A stretch of 13,247 nt of DNA from Eggerthella sp. CAG:298 (GCA_000435675.1 FR895141.1:1-13247), one strand, 5' to 3'; counted from the first letter of the stretch, positions 1 to 7,136 are shown. Notes: generated by a model from the sequence alone, not told the origin. Translations and numbers: made by a program.

Positions 1-1
1 G

Positions 2-48
2 GATCGCGTCATGCCCGATTGGCCCGCGCGCAAGAAGAAGCTCCAATG
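2..48 (+). CDS. Possible 3' end of a gene entering from the left
   Basis: The frame starting at position 2 reads to a TGA at 46-48 and gives the tail DRVMPDWPARKKKLQ. Its codons are typical of the neighbouring genes and a lysine-rich C-terminus is common for real proteins. Only 15 residues are visible, so no family can be assigned. A minus-strand frame over the same bases is also open, so at most one of the two is likely real. Confidence 0.3.
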
Positions 49-199
49 AACTGCTGCGCTGCTTCATCAAGGGCAGACTCAACATTTCGGTATAGATTTC
101 ACGTTCTCCTTCTTCGCCCTGCAGCGCTTCCCTACCATGAGAAATAACTGCAAGAATGCCCTGCGCGATGAGCAGGTCAACCGAACTTGGGCGTAAGAC

Positions 200-205
200 A
201 AGGAG
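200..205 (+). promoter_or_regulatory. Ribosome binding site deciding the corA start
   Basis: AAGGAG lies five bases upstream of the ATG at 211. The reading frame can be extended to a TTG at 187, which lacks a comparable site, so 211 is preferred and the protein is 318 rather than 326 residues. Confidence 0.75.
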
Positions 206-210
206 CTGTC

Positions 211-1167
211 ATGATCACCTATTATCGAACGAACCATGGCGCGCTCGAAACCATCGATAAACCCGAACCAGGCTGCTGGATCAACGTCTACGAGCCCACC
301 GAAAAGGAACTCGGTTGGCTCAGTCAGAGCCTGGACATCTCTCCCAACTTCCTGAGCAAAGCCTTCGATGAGGAGGAATCAGCCCATGCGGATGTCGACC
401 CTGATAATGATCAGGTGCTCGTTATCGTCGACTGCCCGTATGTCGTTTCCGAAGACTGCCAGCACGGCAAGAAGATCACCCAGTACGATACGCTACCGAT
501 TTCGTTCATCTTCATCCCCAAGGAGAAGTACTTGCTCACGCTCAGCCTTCATCACAACGAGTACCTCGATGAATTCGCGAAGAAGAAGGGTAACACGATC
601 GACACAGCGCACCCCCAGCAATTCCTCCTAAAGACGCTCCTCTTCATCTGCGAGGTCTATCTTCATAGCCTGCGCGTAATCAATCGCCAGATCCATGAGT
701 ATGAAAAGCTCCTGCGCAAGCGCATCAACGACTCCGACCTGCTGGTCATGCTCGATTTCGAGAAATCGCTGATCTACTTCACCACCTCGCTCCAAGGGTT
801 GCGCGCAACGGTTTCGCATGTTGAATTCAAAGAAACGGTTCACATCACCTCTGATGAAGATGAGCTGCTCGATAACGTGAAGATCGAGATCGCGCAAGCA
901 AGCGAGATGTGCAACATCTATACCGACATCCTTGAAGGAATCACCGATGCCTTCTCGAACGTGCTCAACAACAATCTGAACACCACCATGCGTATCTTGA
1001 CCGGCATCACCATCATCCTCGCGATGCCCACGATCATCTTCAGCTTCTACGGCATGAATGTGGCGGGGCTGCCGCTCGCAGAACTGTGGTGGTACCCCGT
1101 TCTGATAGCGGTCATCCTCTGCGTGATCGTATTCCTCGTGCTGAAGTACACCCGCATCCTGAAGTAG
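211..1167 (+). CDS. corA: CorA-family magnesium/divalent cation transporter
   Basis: Inner-membrane cation channel of the CorA/2-TM-GxN family, which forms pentamers and passes Mg2+ (sometimes Co2+ or Ni2+) along the membrane potential. The 318-residue length is normal for the family. The acidic, helical cytoplasmic domain takes up roughly residues 1-255, with a long stalk rich in charged residues. Two C-terminal membrane helices follow at about 260-280 and 291-313. The family signature Gly-Met-Asn is at residues 281-283, at the end of the first helix (sequence context FYGMNVAGLP), and the chain ends in basic residues (KYTRILK). It stands alone, converging on the AraC gene 36 bases downstream, so it need not belong functionally to the iron genes. 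The family call is firm; the transported ion is inferred from the family. Confidence 0.93.
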   Translation: MITYYRTNHGALETIDKPEPGCWINVYEPTEKELGWLSQSLDISPNFLSKAFDEEESAHADVDPDNDQVLVIVDCPYVVSEDCQHGKKITQYDTLPISFIFIPKEKYLLTLSLHHNEYLDEFAKKKGNTIDTAHPQQFLLKTLLFICEVYLHSLRVINRQIHEYEKLLRKRINDSDLLVMLDFEKSLIYFTTSLQGLRATVSHVEFKETVHITSDEDELLDNVKIEIAQASEMCNIYTDILEGITDAFSNVLNNNLNTTMRILTGITIILAMPTIIFSFYGMNVAGLPLAELWWYPVLIAVILCVIVFLVLKYTRILK

Positions 1168-1185
1168 CGAAGTCTGAGAGTCAGA

Positions 1186-1201
1186 GAGTCAAGAGAACCA
1201 T
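1186..1201 (+). repeat. 16-bp dispersed intergenic repeat, copy 1
   Basis: GAGTCAAGAGAACCAT occurs here in the corA/araC spacer and, identically, at 6281-6296 in the spacer after the ABC operon. Both copies sit among GAGTC/GACTC-rich sequence and can pair in part with nearby CTCTT words. Two copies are too few to name an element. Confidence 0.5.
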
Positions 1202-1214
1202 CCTCATTTCTCTT
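1191..1214. terminator. Weak inverted repeat between convergent corA and araC
   Basis: AAGAGAA (1191-1197) and TTCTCTT (1208-1214) form a seven-pair stem with a ten-base loop. It lies between the two convergent genes and overlaps the last codons of the AraC gene. The stem is AT-rich and no long T-run follows on either strand, so termination here is only a possibility. Confidence 0.25.
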
Positions 1215-2184
1215 CCCAGCGCCCTTCTCCTTTGCGATAACGCGCAGGGCTCACCCCAAAGTGACGACCGAACGCATCAACGAAGCTGCTCGCATGTGCG
1301 TAGCCCACGGCGTGCGCGATCTGGGAGATCGTGCCTCTGGTGTTCGCAAGCAAGAGCGCGGCTTCTTCCATGCGGCGTTCGCGTATGTATTCTCCCAGCC
1401 CCATCGCGAACTCGCGGTGAAATGCCTCGCACAAGTATGTCCTTCCCACAAAAAGCTCGTGCGCGATTTGGGTGGTGGTCAGCTTTTCCGCAAAACGCCT
1501 ATCGATGATGTGCTTAGCTTCCTGCGCGATGAGCGCATCTTCTGCGAGCGAAGGCTCTTCGCCTTCTGCTTTCGAGAAGGTCGCATCAACAACAGCTGCC
1601 AAGATCTCATTCACCTTGGCGGCGCAGTAGAGATTCCCGCTTGCGCGCAAAGAAAGCGCCGGTACAAGCTGTGCAAATAAGGGTGCGATTTCAGAGGGCA
1701 AATCTGTTCGATCCGCTGCACTCAAGAAATCAAAGAGCTGCTGGCGTTCGACATCGGTAAGGCCTTCCATGCGATCGAAGAATGAAGGTAACATCACCAG
1801 AGAATGCGCGCAGCATTGTTCGCCCTGCACGATCCGGCATTCCATGGGCGTTCCATCCATGCGGAATGACACGAGATTCTTATCGCTCCACCTGCGTTTT
1901 GCGATGAGACCGCACGGAATCTGGAGCACGCTATCCCTGCTCATATACGAAAGGCAGATACTATTTTCAGGAAACTCGATGAAGTTGATATCGGACTGCA
2001 CCTGCACCTTGTTATACGTGTAGAGACAATCTTCGGCAAGAGAGAATGCCCAAAGGATGCCTTCTCCCACCTCGGCATCGATCGTGCTGAGTGAACCATG
2101 GCGAGCTTCAAGCTCGCGCAGCCCGAGTTGCTCCATCTGAGGGACGAAGAAGGTCTGCATGGGCTGAGCAACATCTTCGATCAT
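1204..2184 (-). CDS. AraC-family transcriptional regulator
   Basis: DNA-binding regulator of 326 residues. The C-terminal hundred residues are a typical AraC/XylS double helix-turn-helix: helix pair one at about 236-257 (TTTQIAHELFVGRTYLCEAF) and pair two at about 285-306. The family signature IAHAVGYAHASSFVDAFGRH is followed by FGVSPARYRK, ending at about 318. Residues 1-220 form an effector domain with several cysteines and no family recognised by eye. AAGGAGG sits six bases before the ATG on the minus strand, supporting this start. The gene is transcribed away from a two-gene ABC operon with a 185-bp shared control region, the same arrangement as YbtA with YbtPQ in Yersinia. It therefore probably controls that operon in response to a ligand the transporter handles, perhaps an iron chelate. 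The ligand is unknown. Confidence 0.92.
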   Translation of the reverse strand: MIEDVAQPMQTFFVPQMEQLGLRELEARHGSLSTIDAEVGEGILWAFSLAEDCLYTYNKVQVQSDINFIEFPENSICLSYMSRDSVLQIPCGLIAKRRWSDKNLVSFRMDGTPMECRIVQGEQCCAHSLVMLPSFFDRMEGLTDVERQQLFDFLSAADRTDLPSEIAPLFAQLVPALSLRASGNLYCAAKVNEILAAVVDATFSKAEGEEPSLAEDALIAQEAKHIIDRRFAEKLTTTQIAHELFVGRTYLCEAFHREFAMGLGEYIRERRMEEAALLLANTRGTISQIAHAVGYAHASSFVDAFGRHFGVSPARYRKGEGRWEEK

Positions 2185-2262
2185 GGTATGCCTCCTTATC
2201 TTGATCGTCTACGTGAGCTCTGGTTACGAATCTGTTCACCTTCATTAGGACTTCGTCCAAAA

Positions 2263-2313
2263 AAACATACGCGAAGCAAATCAAATGGTACAAACATCTT
2301 GCGACGAATGTTT
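2263..2313. promoter_or_regulatory. Candidate AraC operator: repeated AAACAT motifs
   Basis: AAACAT followed shortly by GCGA occurs at 2263-2274 and again at 2292-2304, a direct repeat with a period of 29-30 bp. The second copy also pairs with ATGTTT at 2308-2313, making an AAACAT-N10-ATGTTT inverted repeat that covers the proposed -35 box. Direct repeats next to or over a -35 box are the usual target of AraC-type activators. Assignment to the neighbouring regulator is inference. Confidence 0.4.
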
Positions 2314-2327
2314 CCCTAGTCTAACAA
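2299..2327 (+). promoter_or_regulatory. Possible promoter of the YbtPQ-like ABC operon
   Basis: TTGCGA (2299-2304) and TAACAA (2322-2327) are separated by 17 bp, each matching four of six consensus bases. The start of transcription would be about 40 bases before the ATG at 2370. A weak -10 box with a repeat over the -35 box would suit an activator-dependent promoter. Confidence 0.35.
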
Positions 2328-2369
2328 TTTTTAAGGACGAGGACTAGTTAAAAGAAAGGAGAGCATTCT

Positions 2370-4340
2370 ATGCACGAAGAGAATGAGAATGCGCACGGGA
2401 ATGAATCGTGCAATCTTGAATCTGGCTTGCAACAACCCAGCGGCACGTCCAAAAAACTGGGGCTTGGTTATTTGCTCCAGTTTGCGGCTAAACGTCGCGG
2501 GCTTTTATACCTGGGGTGTTTCTTGTCGGCTTGCGCGATGCTGCTTTCGTTCGGACCTTATATCTGCATCTGGCTCGTAGCGCGCGATTTGATCCAGGTA
2601 GCGCCTGCTTGGGCAAGCGCCGAGAATCTGGCGGTATATGGTTGGGCGGCATTTTGGATCGCAGTGGTAAGCCTGCTGTTGTATTTCGTCGCGCTTTTGT
2701 GCACGCACGCTTGCGCATTCCGCACGGCGGGCAACTTGCGCCGCGAGAGTCTTGCGCATCTGATGAAGGTGCAGCTGGGTTATTTCGACACGCACGCATC
2801 GGGCGAGCTTCGTCGTATCATCGATGGGTGCGCGGGAGCCACTGAAGGTCTTATCGCACACAAAGTTCCTGATACGGTCGGTTCGATCGCAATGGTGTTG
2901 GGGATGGTGGTCACGCTCTTCGTTTTCGACTGGCGGATGGGACTGGCATGCTTGCTTGCTGCTGTTGCTTCGATCGCATGCATGTTCGCCATGATGGGCG
3001 GCAAGAGCGCGCACTTCATGCAGCGCTATCAACAAGCGCTCGTGAACATGTCAAAGACGGGTACGGAATATGTGCGTGGCATTCCCGTGGTGAAGGTATT
3101 CCAGCAGACTGTCCATTCGTTCAAGGCGTTCCACGATGCCATCAACGAATATTCCGAGATGGCTGAAAATTACGCAGTCAAGGTTTGCGCTAAGCCGCAG
3201 GTAACCTCGCTCACGATCATCAACGGCATTGCGATCTTCCTGGTGCCCGTCGTGGTGCTTATTGCGCCTGCGGCTTATCAGGCTGGAAGCGTTGACTTCG
3301 CCACCTTCATCGCTGATTTCGCGTTCTATGCCATCTTTTCGGCTATCATCGCTACGGCCTGCACGCGCCTTATGTTCGTGATGGAAGAGATCGAGATCTC
3401 GCAAGATGCCGCGAAGCGCTTGCATGCGCTCCTTGCTTCACCGGTGCTCAAGAACACGAAGGACCCGCAGGTGCCACATGACCATTCGATTGCTTTCGAG
3501 AACGTGAGCTTCCGCTACGAAGGAGCCGAGGTTGATGCCCTACGCGACATTTCGTTCGATATTCCACAAGGTTCGACCGTGGCGCTGGTGGGGCCATCGG
3601 GTGGTGGCAAGACCACCACGGCAAGCTTGGTTCCGCGCTTTTGGGATGTAAGCTCGGGTGCGGTGCGCATTGGCGGCGTGGATGTGCGCGATATTGACAT
3701 CTATGCACTGATGGAAAACGTAGCGTTCGTCTTCCAGGACAATCGCCTCTTCAAGAAGAGCATCTATGAGAATGTCGCAGCAGCCCGTCCTGATGCGACC
3801 CGCGAAGACGTGATGGCAGCTTTGCACGCTGCACAGTGCGATGACATCCTTGCGAAGTTGCCCGAGGGAGTCGATACCGTGATCGGTGCGCATGGCATAC
3901 ATCTTTCAGGTGGCGAAAAGCAACGTATCGCACTGGCGCGTGCGCTTTGCAAGCAGGCACCCATCGTGGTGCTGGATGAAGCGACCGCGTTCGCCGATCC
4001 CGAGAATGAGGCGCTCATGCAGGAAGGTTTCGCGAAGCTTGCTGAAGGAAAGACGATGCTGAAGATCGCCCATCGTCTGTCCACTGTCGTAGATGCTGAC
4101 AAGATCGTGGTGATCGCCGACGGAAAGGTCGTTGAGCAAGGAACGCATGATGAGCTCGTGCGGGCCGCAGGCCTCTACGCACGCATGTGGGATAAGTACC
4201 AGCAAGCGGCAACTTGGCAAATCACATCGCGAGAAGAACTAGCTGTCACGCCTGAAGATGCTTCTGCAATGAGCGATCTAGAAGGAAGTACCACCGCTGA
4301 AAACGCTTCAGCAACCTTGGAAGGAGGCTCCTCATGCTAA
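2370..4340 (+). CDS. ABC transporter half, permease fused to ATPase (YbtP/IrtA-like)
   Basis: Membrane half-transporter of 656 residues. An exporter-fold membrane domain (about 30-330, six predicted helices) is followed by a nucleotide-binding domain. Walker A is GPSGGGKTT at 408-416 (Lys414), the signature LSGGEKQ at 512-518, Walker B ends at Asp536 with catalytic Glu537, and the switch histidine is His568. The D-loop region reads EATAFADPENE, which I associate with the YbtP/IrtA group of siderophore-linked transporters that have an exporter fold but can import. The last 45 residues or so are an Ala/Ser/Glu-rich tail. AAAGGAG lies eight bases before the ATG. The stop overlaps the start of the partner gene, so the two halves are probably translated together and form a heterodimer. 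Substrate: an iron-chelate or heme-related compound is inferred only from context; drug export cannot be excluded. Confidence 0.88.
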   Translation: MHEENENAHGNESCNLESGLQQPSGTSKKLGLGYLLQFAAKRRGLLYLGCFLSACAMLLSFGPYICIWLVARDLIQVAPAWASAENLAVYGWAAFWIAVVSLLLYFVALLCTHACAFRTAGNLRRESLAHLMKVQLGYFDTHASGELRRIIDGCAGATEGLIAHKVPDTVGSIAMVLGMVVTLFVFDWRMGLACLLAAVASIACMFAMMGGKSAHFMQRYQQALVNMSKTGTEYVRGIPVVKVFQQTVHSFKAFHDAINEYSEMAENYAVKVCAKPQVTSLTIINGIAIFLVPVVVLIAPAAYQAGSVDFATFIADFAFYAIFSAIIATACTRLMFVMEEIEISQDAAKRLHALLASPVLKNTKDPQVPHDHSIAFENVSFRYEGAEVDALRDISFDIPQGSTVALVGPSGGGKTTTASLVPRFWDVSSGAVRIGGVDVRDIDIYALMENVAFVFQDNRLFKKSIYENVAAARPDATREDVMAALHAAQCDDILAKLPEGVDTVIGAHGIHLSGGEKQRIALARALCKQAPIVVLDEATAFADPENEALMQEGFAKLAEGKTMLKIAHRLSTVVDADKIVVIADGKVVEQGTHDELVRAAGLYARMWDKYQQAATWQITSREELAVTPEDASAMSDLEGSTTAENASATLEGGSSC

Positions 4341-6109
4341 AGGAAACATATGCGCTCACCGATGAGGGCGTGAAGAACATTCGTTGGGGAACCTTCTGGA
4401 CAGTTCTATGCAACCTGATCGTCATGTTCGGGATCGGCATCTTCTTCATCCTCATGCAGCAGCTGATCGATGTGCTTTGTTACGGCGCGGTACTACCCGA
4501 GATCTGGCCCTATGCGATCGGGCTGGTGGTGTTCGCCGTTGCGCTTTGGGTTGCTCACTGGTTCCAATACGAACATACCTACGGCAAGACCTACCGCGAA
4601 AGCGGGCAGCAGCGCATCGCGCTGGCAGAGCGGTTGCGCGTCTTGCCACTTTCGTTCTTCGGCAAGCGCGACTTGGCGGATCTGACCGAGACCATCATGA
4701 CCGATGCCACTACGATGGAGCACGTCTATTCGCACGTGCTACCGTATCTGTATGGATCGTATATCTCGACCGGCATCATTGCCGTATGCTTATTCGCCTT
4801 CAATTGGCAGTTGGCGTGCGCGGCGCTGTGGTCGGTGGTGGCGGCGTTCGTCTTGCTGTTCGCTTCGCGTAGATTCACTGCACCCTTTATGCAGCGTGCG
4901 CGCCAGGCAGCACTGCATATGGCGGAGAACACGCAGGAAACGCTTGAGTGTGTGCGCGAGATTCGCGCGACCAACCAGGAAAGTGCTTACCTTGAGCAGG
5001 CAGATCGCATCATCAGCTTGACCGAGAAGGCACTGTTCCGTTCCGAGGTAGCGGCAGGTATTCCCGTGCAAGTCACGCAATCGATCATGCGCCTGGGCAT
5101 TGCGACCACCATCTTGTGCGGCGCACTCATGATCGCGCAGGGACAGATCGACTTCATGATCATGTTCGGTTTCCTGCTGGTGGTCTCGCGCATCTACGCA
5201 CCATTCGACCAGGCGACGCTCATGATGGCAGAGCTGTTCATGGCAAAGGAAGTTGCGGCACCACGCATGCGCGAGCTGTTCGACATGAAGGCTGCAAGTG
5301 GCAGCAAAACGTTCACGCCAAATGGGCACGACATCGTGTTCGAGAACGTGAGCTTCTCCTATGATGGTGCGGGGGCATCGGCAGGCGCAGGCTCGCAAGG
5401 GCTCGCAACGAACGCAGCAACGACGGGGGAATCCGTGCTTCGCGATGTGTCTTTCACCGCGAAGCAAGGCGAGGTAACCGCGCTGGTGGGACCATCGGGC
5501 TCAGGCAAGTCGACCATCTCGAAGCTTGCGGCACGCTTCTGGGACGCTGATGCGGGCAGGATCACTCATGGCGGCATCGACATCGAAAGCGTGGACCCCG
5601 AGACCTTACACAAGAATTATTCAGTTGTCTTCCAGGAGGTGCTGCTCTTCGATGATTCCGTGCTGGGCAACATCCGCTTGGGACGTCGCGATGCGACCGA
5701 TGCGGAAGTTCTAGCCGCAGCGAAGGCGGCGAACTGCGATGAATTCGTGAGCAAGCTGCCGAACGGGTACGACACCATGATCGGCGAGAACGGCAGCAAG
5801 CTCTCAGGCGGCGAGCGACAACGTATCTCGATCGCTCGTGCGCTTTTAAAGGATGCGCCGGTGGTGCTTTTAGATGAAGCGACCGCATCACAAGATGTCG
5901 AGAACGAATCCGAAGTACAAGAAGCACTCTCGCGTTTGCTCACGGATAAGACTGTGCTTGTCATCGCACATCGCATGCGCACCGTAATGGACGCGAATAA
6001 GGTGGTCGTGCTCGATGAGGGGAAGATAATAGAATCGGGTACGCCGCAAGAACTTCTAGCAGCTAAAGGACTGTTCGCCCACATGGTCCAGCTGCAATCA
6101 CACCAATAA
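4334..6109 (+). CDS. ABC transporter half, permease fused to ATPase (YbtQ/IrtB-like)
   Basis: Second half of the pair, 591 residues. It overlaps the previous gene by seven bases (ATGCTAA), with AAGGAGG six bases upstream of its ATG. The membrane domain covers about 15-315. The ATPase domain has the A-loop tyrosine at Tyr343, Walker A GPSGSGKST at 386-394 (Lys392), LSGGERQ at 490-496, Walker B ending Asp514 with catalytic Glu515, and His546. All catalytic residues are present in both halves, so two competent ATP sites are expected. The run VVFQEVLLFDDSVLGNIRL closely resembles what I recall of YbtP. Oddity: between the A-loop and the next strand there is an insertion of about 22 residues rich in Ala, Gly, Ser and Thr (about 346-367), which most relatives lack. 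A strong terminator follows 15 bases after the stop, closing the operon. Confidence 0.88.
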   Translation: MLKETYALTDEGVKNIRWGTFWTVLCNLIVMFGIGIFFILMQQLIDVLCYGAVLPEIWPYAIGLVVFAVALWVAHWFQYEHTYGKTYRESGQQRIALAERLRVLPLSFFGKRDLADLTETIMTDATTMEHVYSHVLPYLYGSYISTGIIAVCLFAFNWQLACAALWSVVAAFVLLFASRRFTAPFMQRARQAALHMAENTQETLECVREIRATNQESAYLEQADRIISLTEKALFRSEVAAGIPVQVTQSIMRLGIATTILCGALMIAQGQIDFMIMFGFLLVVSRIYAPFDQATLMMAELFMAKEVAAPRMRELFDMKAASGSKTFTPNGHDIVFENVSFSYDGAGASAGAGSQGLATNAATTGESVLRDVSFTAKQGEVTALVGPSGSGKSTISKLAARFWDADAGRITHGGIDIESVDPETLHKNYSVVFQEVLLFDDSVLGNIRLGRRDATDAEVLAAAKAANCDEFVSKLPNGYDTMIGENGSKLSGGERQRISIARALLKDAPVVLLDEATASQDVENESEVQEALSRLLTDKTVLVIAHRMRTVMDANKVVVLDEGKIIESGTPQELLAAKGLFAHMVQLQSHQ

Positions 6110-6123
6110 GAGACAACAGAAGG

Positions 6124-6157
6124 AAAAAAGGCAGGCGTTTCGATCGCCTGCCTTTTT
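6124..6157 (+). terminator. Strong intrinsic terminator after the ABC operon
   Basis: GGCAGGCG (6130-6137) pairs perfectly with CGCCTGCC (6145-6152) around a seven-base loop, followed by five T. A preceding run of six A extends the stem, so it could also work from the other direction. It begins 15 bases after the ABC stop codon. Confidence 0.92.
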
Positions 6158-6280
6158 GCGCATATCAGAGGACGGAAACACTGGTATACGCTCGCAAGAT
6201 GTCATCATCTCTGTCCCCTGACAGACTACCGTGCGCGGCATATCTCCTCGCCCCGAAGCTAAGACAAAAACTCGTGAGAT

Positions 6281-6296
6281 GAGTCAAGAGAACCAT
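6281..6296 (+). repeat. 16-bp dispersed intergenic repeat, copy 2
   Basis: Exact second copy of the sequence at 1186-1201, in the same orientation, about 5.1 kb away. It is followed by CTCTT and GACT words that could fold back on it. Confidence 0.5.
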
Positions 6297-6348
6297 TCCC
6301 ACGACTCTTCACATGACTTCTGACCATGACTCTCCCCATAAGTTACCC

Positions 6349-6360
6349 TTTGTTAACAAA
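6349..6360. promoter_or_regulatory. 12-bp perfect palindrome over the -35 box
   Basis: TTTGTTAACAAA is fully self-complementary and covers the -35 element of the promoter of the DUF454/CydDC-like operon. The position suits a repressor operator. Its outer TTTGT/ACAAA resembles the ends of the inverted repeats in front of shp, but the spacing differs, so a shared regulator is only a possibility. Confidence 0.4.
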
Positions 6361-6381
6361 CAGCATCATTTATGCTAGTAT
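6353..6381 (+). promoter_or_regulatory. Promoter of the DUF454/CydDC-like operon
   Basis: TTAACA (6353-6358, five of six consensus bases) is followed after exactly 17 bp by TAGTAT (6376-6381), preceded by an extended -10 TGC (6373-6375). Transcription would begin near 6388, leaving a leader of about 190 nt before the ATG at 6579. Confidence 0.6.
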
Positions 6382-6424
6382 GAGTTGCACATGATTAACT
6401 TTCAGGCATCATGCGATCGACTCG

Positions 6425-6517
6425 TTGATTCATAAGGGCTTTTTTGTCGACGGGCAGCAGATCGCAAAGCTCGATCGCTTAATCAAAGAGGCATGCCTTA
6501 CCCGCATGCTCAGTTGA
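6425..6517 (+). other. Possible 30-codon leader peptide or gene remnant
   Basis: In the leader a frame from TTG at 6425 to TGA at 6515-6517 gives a protein-like sequence containing FFVDGQQIAKLDRLIKEA. There is no clear ribosome binding site or ATG, and the frame has a stop a few codons upstream of the region. It may be the remnant of a lost gene, a regulatory leader peptide or chance. No family was recognised. Confidence 0.2.
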
Positions 6518-6525
6518 ATTCAACT
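6512..6525. promoter_or_regulatory. 14-bp perfect palindrome in the leader
   Basis: AGTTGAATTCAACT is fully self-complementary and lies 53 bases before the DUF454 start codon. Just upstream, GAGGCATGC (6488-6496) and GCATGCTC (6504-6511) can form a stem with one bulge and a seven-base loop. It could be an operator acting downstream of the promoter or part of a folded leader. Confidence 0.35.
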
Positions 6526-6578
6526 TCTGGCCGAGGCTCTTACTGACCCGAAAACGGCGTTATAGCGAAAGGAAGAAG

Positions 6579-7088
6579 ATGGGGCACTCACAACAGAAAA
6601 GCTGTCTGCCGGGCAACGCTTCTCAAAAGAGCACCAGCGAACAGCACACCCACAAAACGATCAGCAACCGTCTTGCCCAAAAGCTGTGGGCACTTGCGGG
6701 CTTTCTTAGCTTTGCCCTTGGCTGTATCGGCGCAGTACTCCCCATCATCCCCACCACTCCTTTCATCCTCGTAGCTGCATTCTGCTTCGCGCGCAGCTCG
6801 AAGCGTCTGAACGATTGGTTCAAGCAGACAAAGCTCTACAAGAAGGTGCTTGAAGATTTCGCCACAAAACGCACCATGACCGTGAAAGCAAAGCTCACGA
6901 TCCTTGCTCCCGTCACGGTGCTGCTCGCCACCGCTTTCTTCATGATGGGGGCTGCCCCCATCGGACAAGCCGTGGTCGCGCTCGTCTGGGTCGCACACGT
7001 GATCTACTTCGGTTTCGTGGTGAAGACCGAGCACCAAAACAATCTTCTTCAGGCAAAAGAGAACAACCGCCTTCAGCCCGAAGAGTGA
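6579..7088 (+). CDS. DUF454 (YbaN-family) inner-membrane protein
   Basis: Small membrane protein of 169 residues. The family hallmark is clear: LPIIPTTPF at 54-62, followed by FILVAAFCFARSS ending at 74. Helices are predicted at about 36-53, 59-72, 106-125 and 128-148. The first 30 residues are polar, and the C-terminal 20 are hydrophilic. AAAGGA lies five bases before the ATG, supporting this start. The biochemical role of the family is unknown; E. coli YbaN is the namesake. It is the first gene after the promoter at 6353-6381 and lies 48 bases before the CydDC-like gene, so the two are probably co-transcribed. That context suggests a role beside the exporter in heme or iron handling, which is inference. 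Confidence 0.9.
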   Translation: MGHSQQKSCLPGNASQKSTSEQHTHKTISNRLAQKLWALAGFLSFALGCIGAVLPIIPTTPFILVAAFCFARSSKRLNDWFKQTKLYKKVLEDFATKRTMTVKAKLTILAPVTVLLATAFFMMGAAPIGQAVVALVWVAHVIYFGFVVKTEHQNNLLQAKENNRLQPEE

Positions 7089-7136
7089 TCCTCATCAGTC
7101 AACCTGATAATCAACGATTCTTAGAGAAGAGGGATC

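Larger units (their letters stand above)
1..207 (-). other. Start-less open frame on the minus strand, possible gene remnant
   Basis: Read on the minus strand, this stretch is open for about 68 codons from just after a TGA near position 209 to the left edge. It gives a protein-like sequence (for example VDLLIAQGILAVISHGREAL, later LELLLARGPIGHDAI). There is no ATG, GTG or TTG before the ATG at 85, and no ribosome binding site was seen there. It could be the remnant of a gene that lost its start, a gene starting at 85, or a chance shadow of the plus-strand tail ending at 48. The family was not recognised. Confidence 0.22.
6158..6578. other. Spacer of about 420 bp between the two operons
   Basis: No convincing gene lies here. 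Going left to right it holds an inverted repeat TCTGTC-CCCT-GACAGA (6210-6225), a 16-base sequence shared with the corA 3' spacer (6281-6296), a stretch with repeated GACT words (about 6303-6332), the promoter with its palindrome (6349-6381), and then an unusually long leader with a small open frame, a hairpin and a 14-bp perfect palindrome. The latter items are listed separately. Confidence 0.7.

Noticed and set aside
187..210. TTG at 187 as the corA start
   Set aside because: AAGGAG is positioned for the ATG at 211, and the extra eight residues do not look like the start of a CorA protein.
2248..2258. GGAC-TTC-GTCC hairpin followed by a run of A as a terminator
   Set aside because: The stem is only four pairs, and on the strand where the run would be T the run precedes the hairpin, so it cannot terminate either divergent gene.
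2315..2347. CTAGTC ... GACTAG inverted repeat before the first ABC gene as an operator
   Set aside because: Only six bases pair across a long spacer, and ACTAGT-like words are self-complementary, so it is not distinguishable from chance.
4790..5467. Long antisense open frame opposite the second ABC gene (225 codons)
   Set aside because: It lies wholly inside a gene with clear family motifs, has low-complexity His/Arg/Cys-rich composition and no ribosome site; it is a codon-bias shadow. The same holds for antisense frames over the first ABC gene, the CydDC-like gene and shp.
6382..6578. Known riboswitch (cobalamin, Mg2+ or similar) in the leader
   Set aside because: No conserved core of a known class could be recognised; only generic hairpins and a palindrome are visible.
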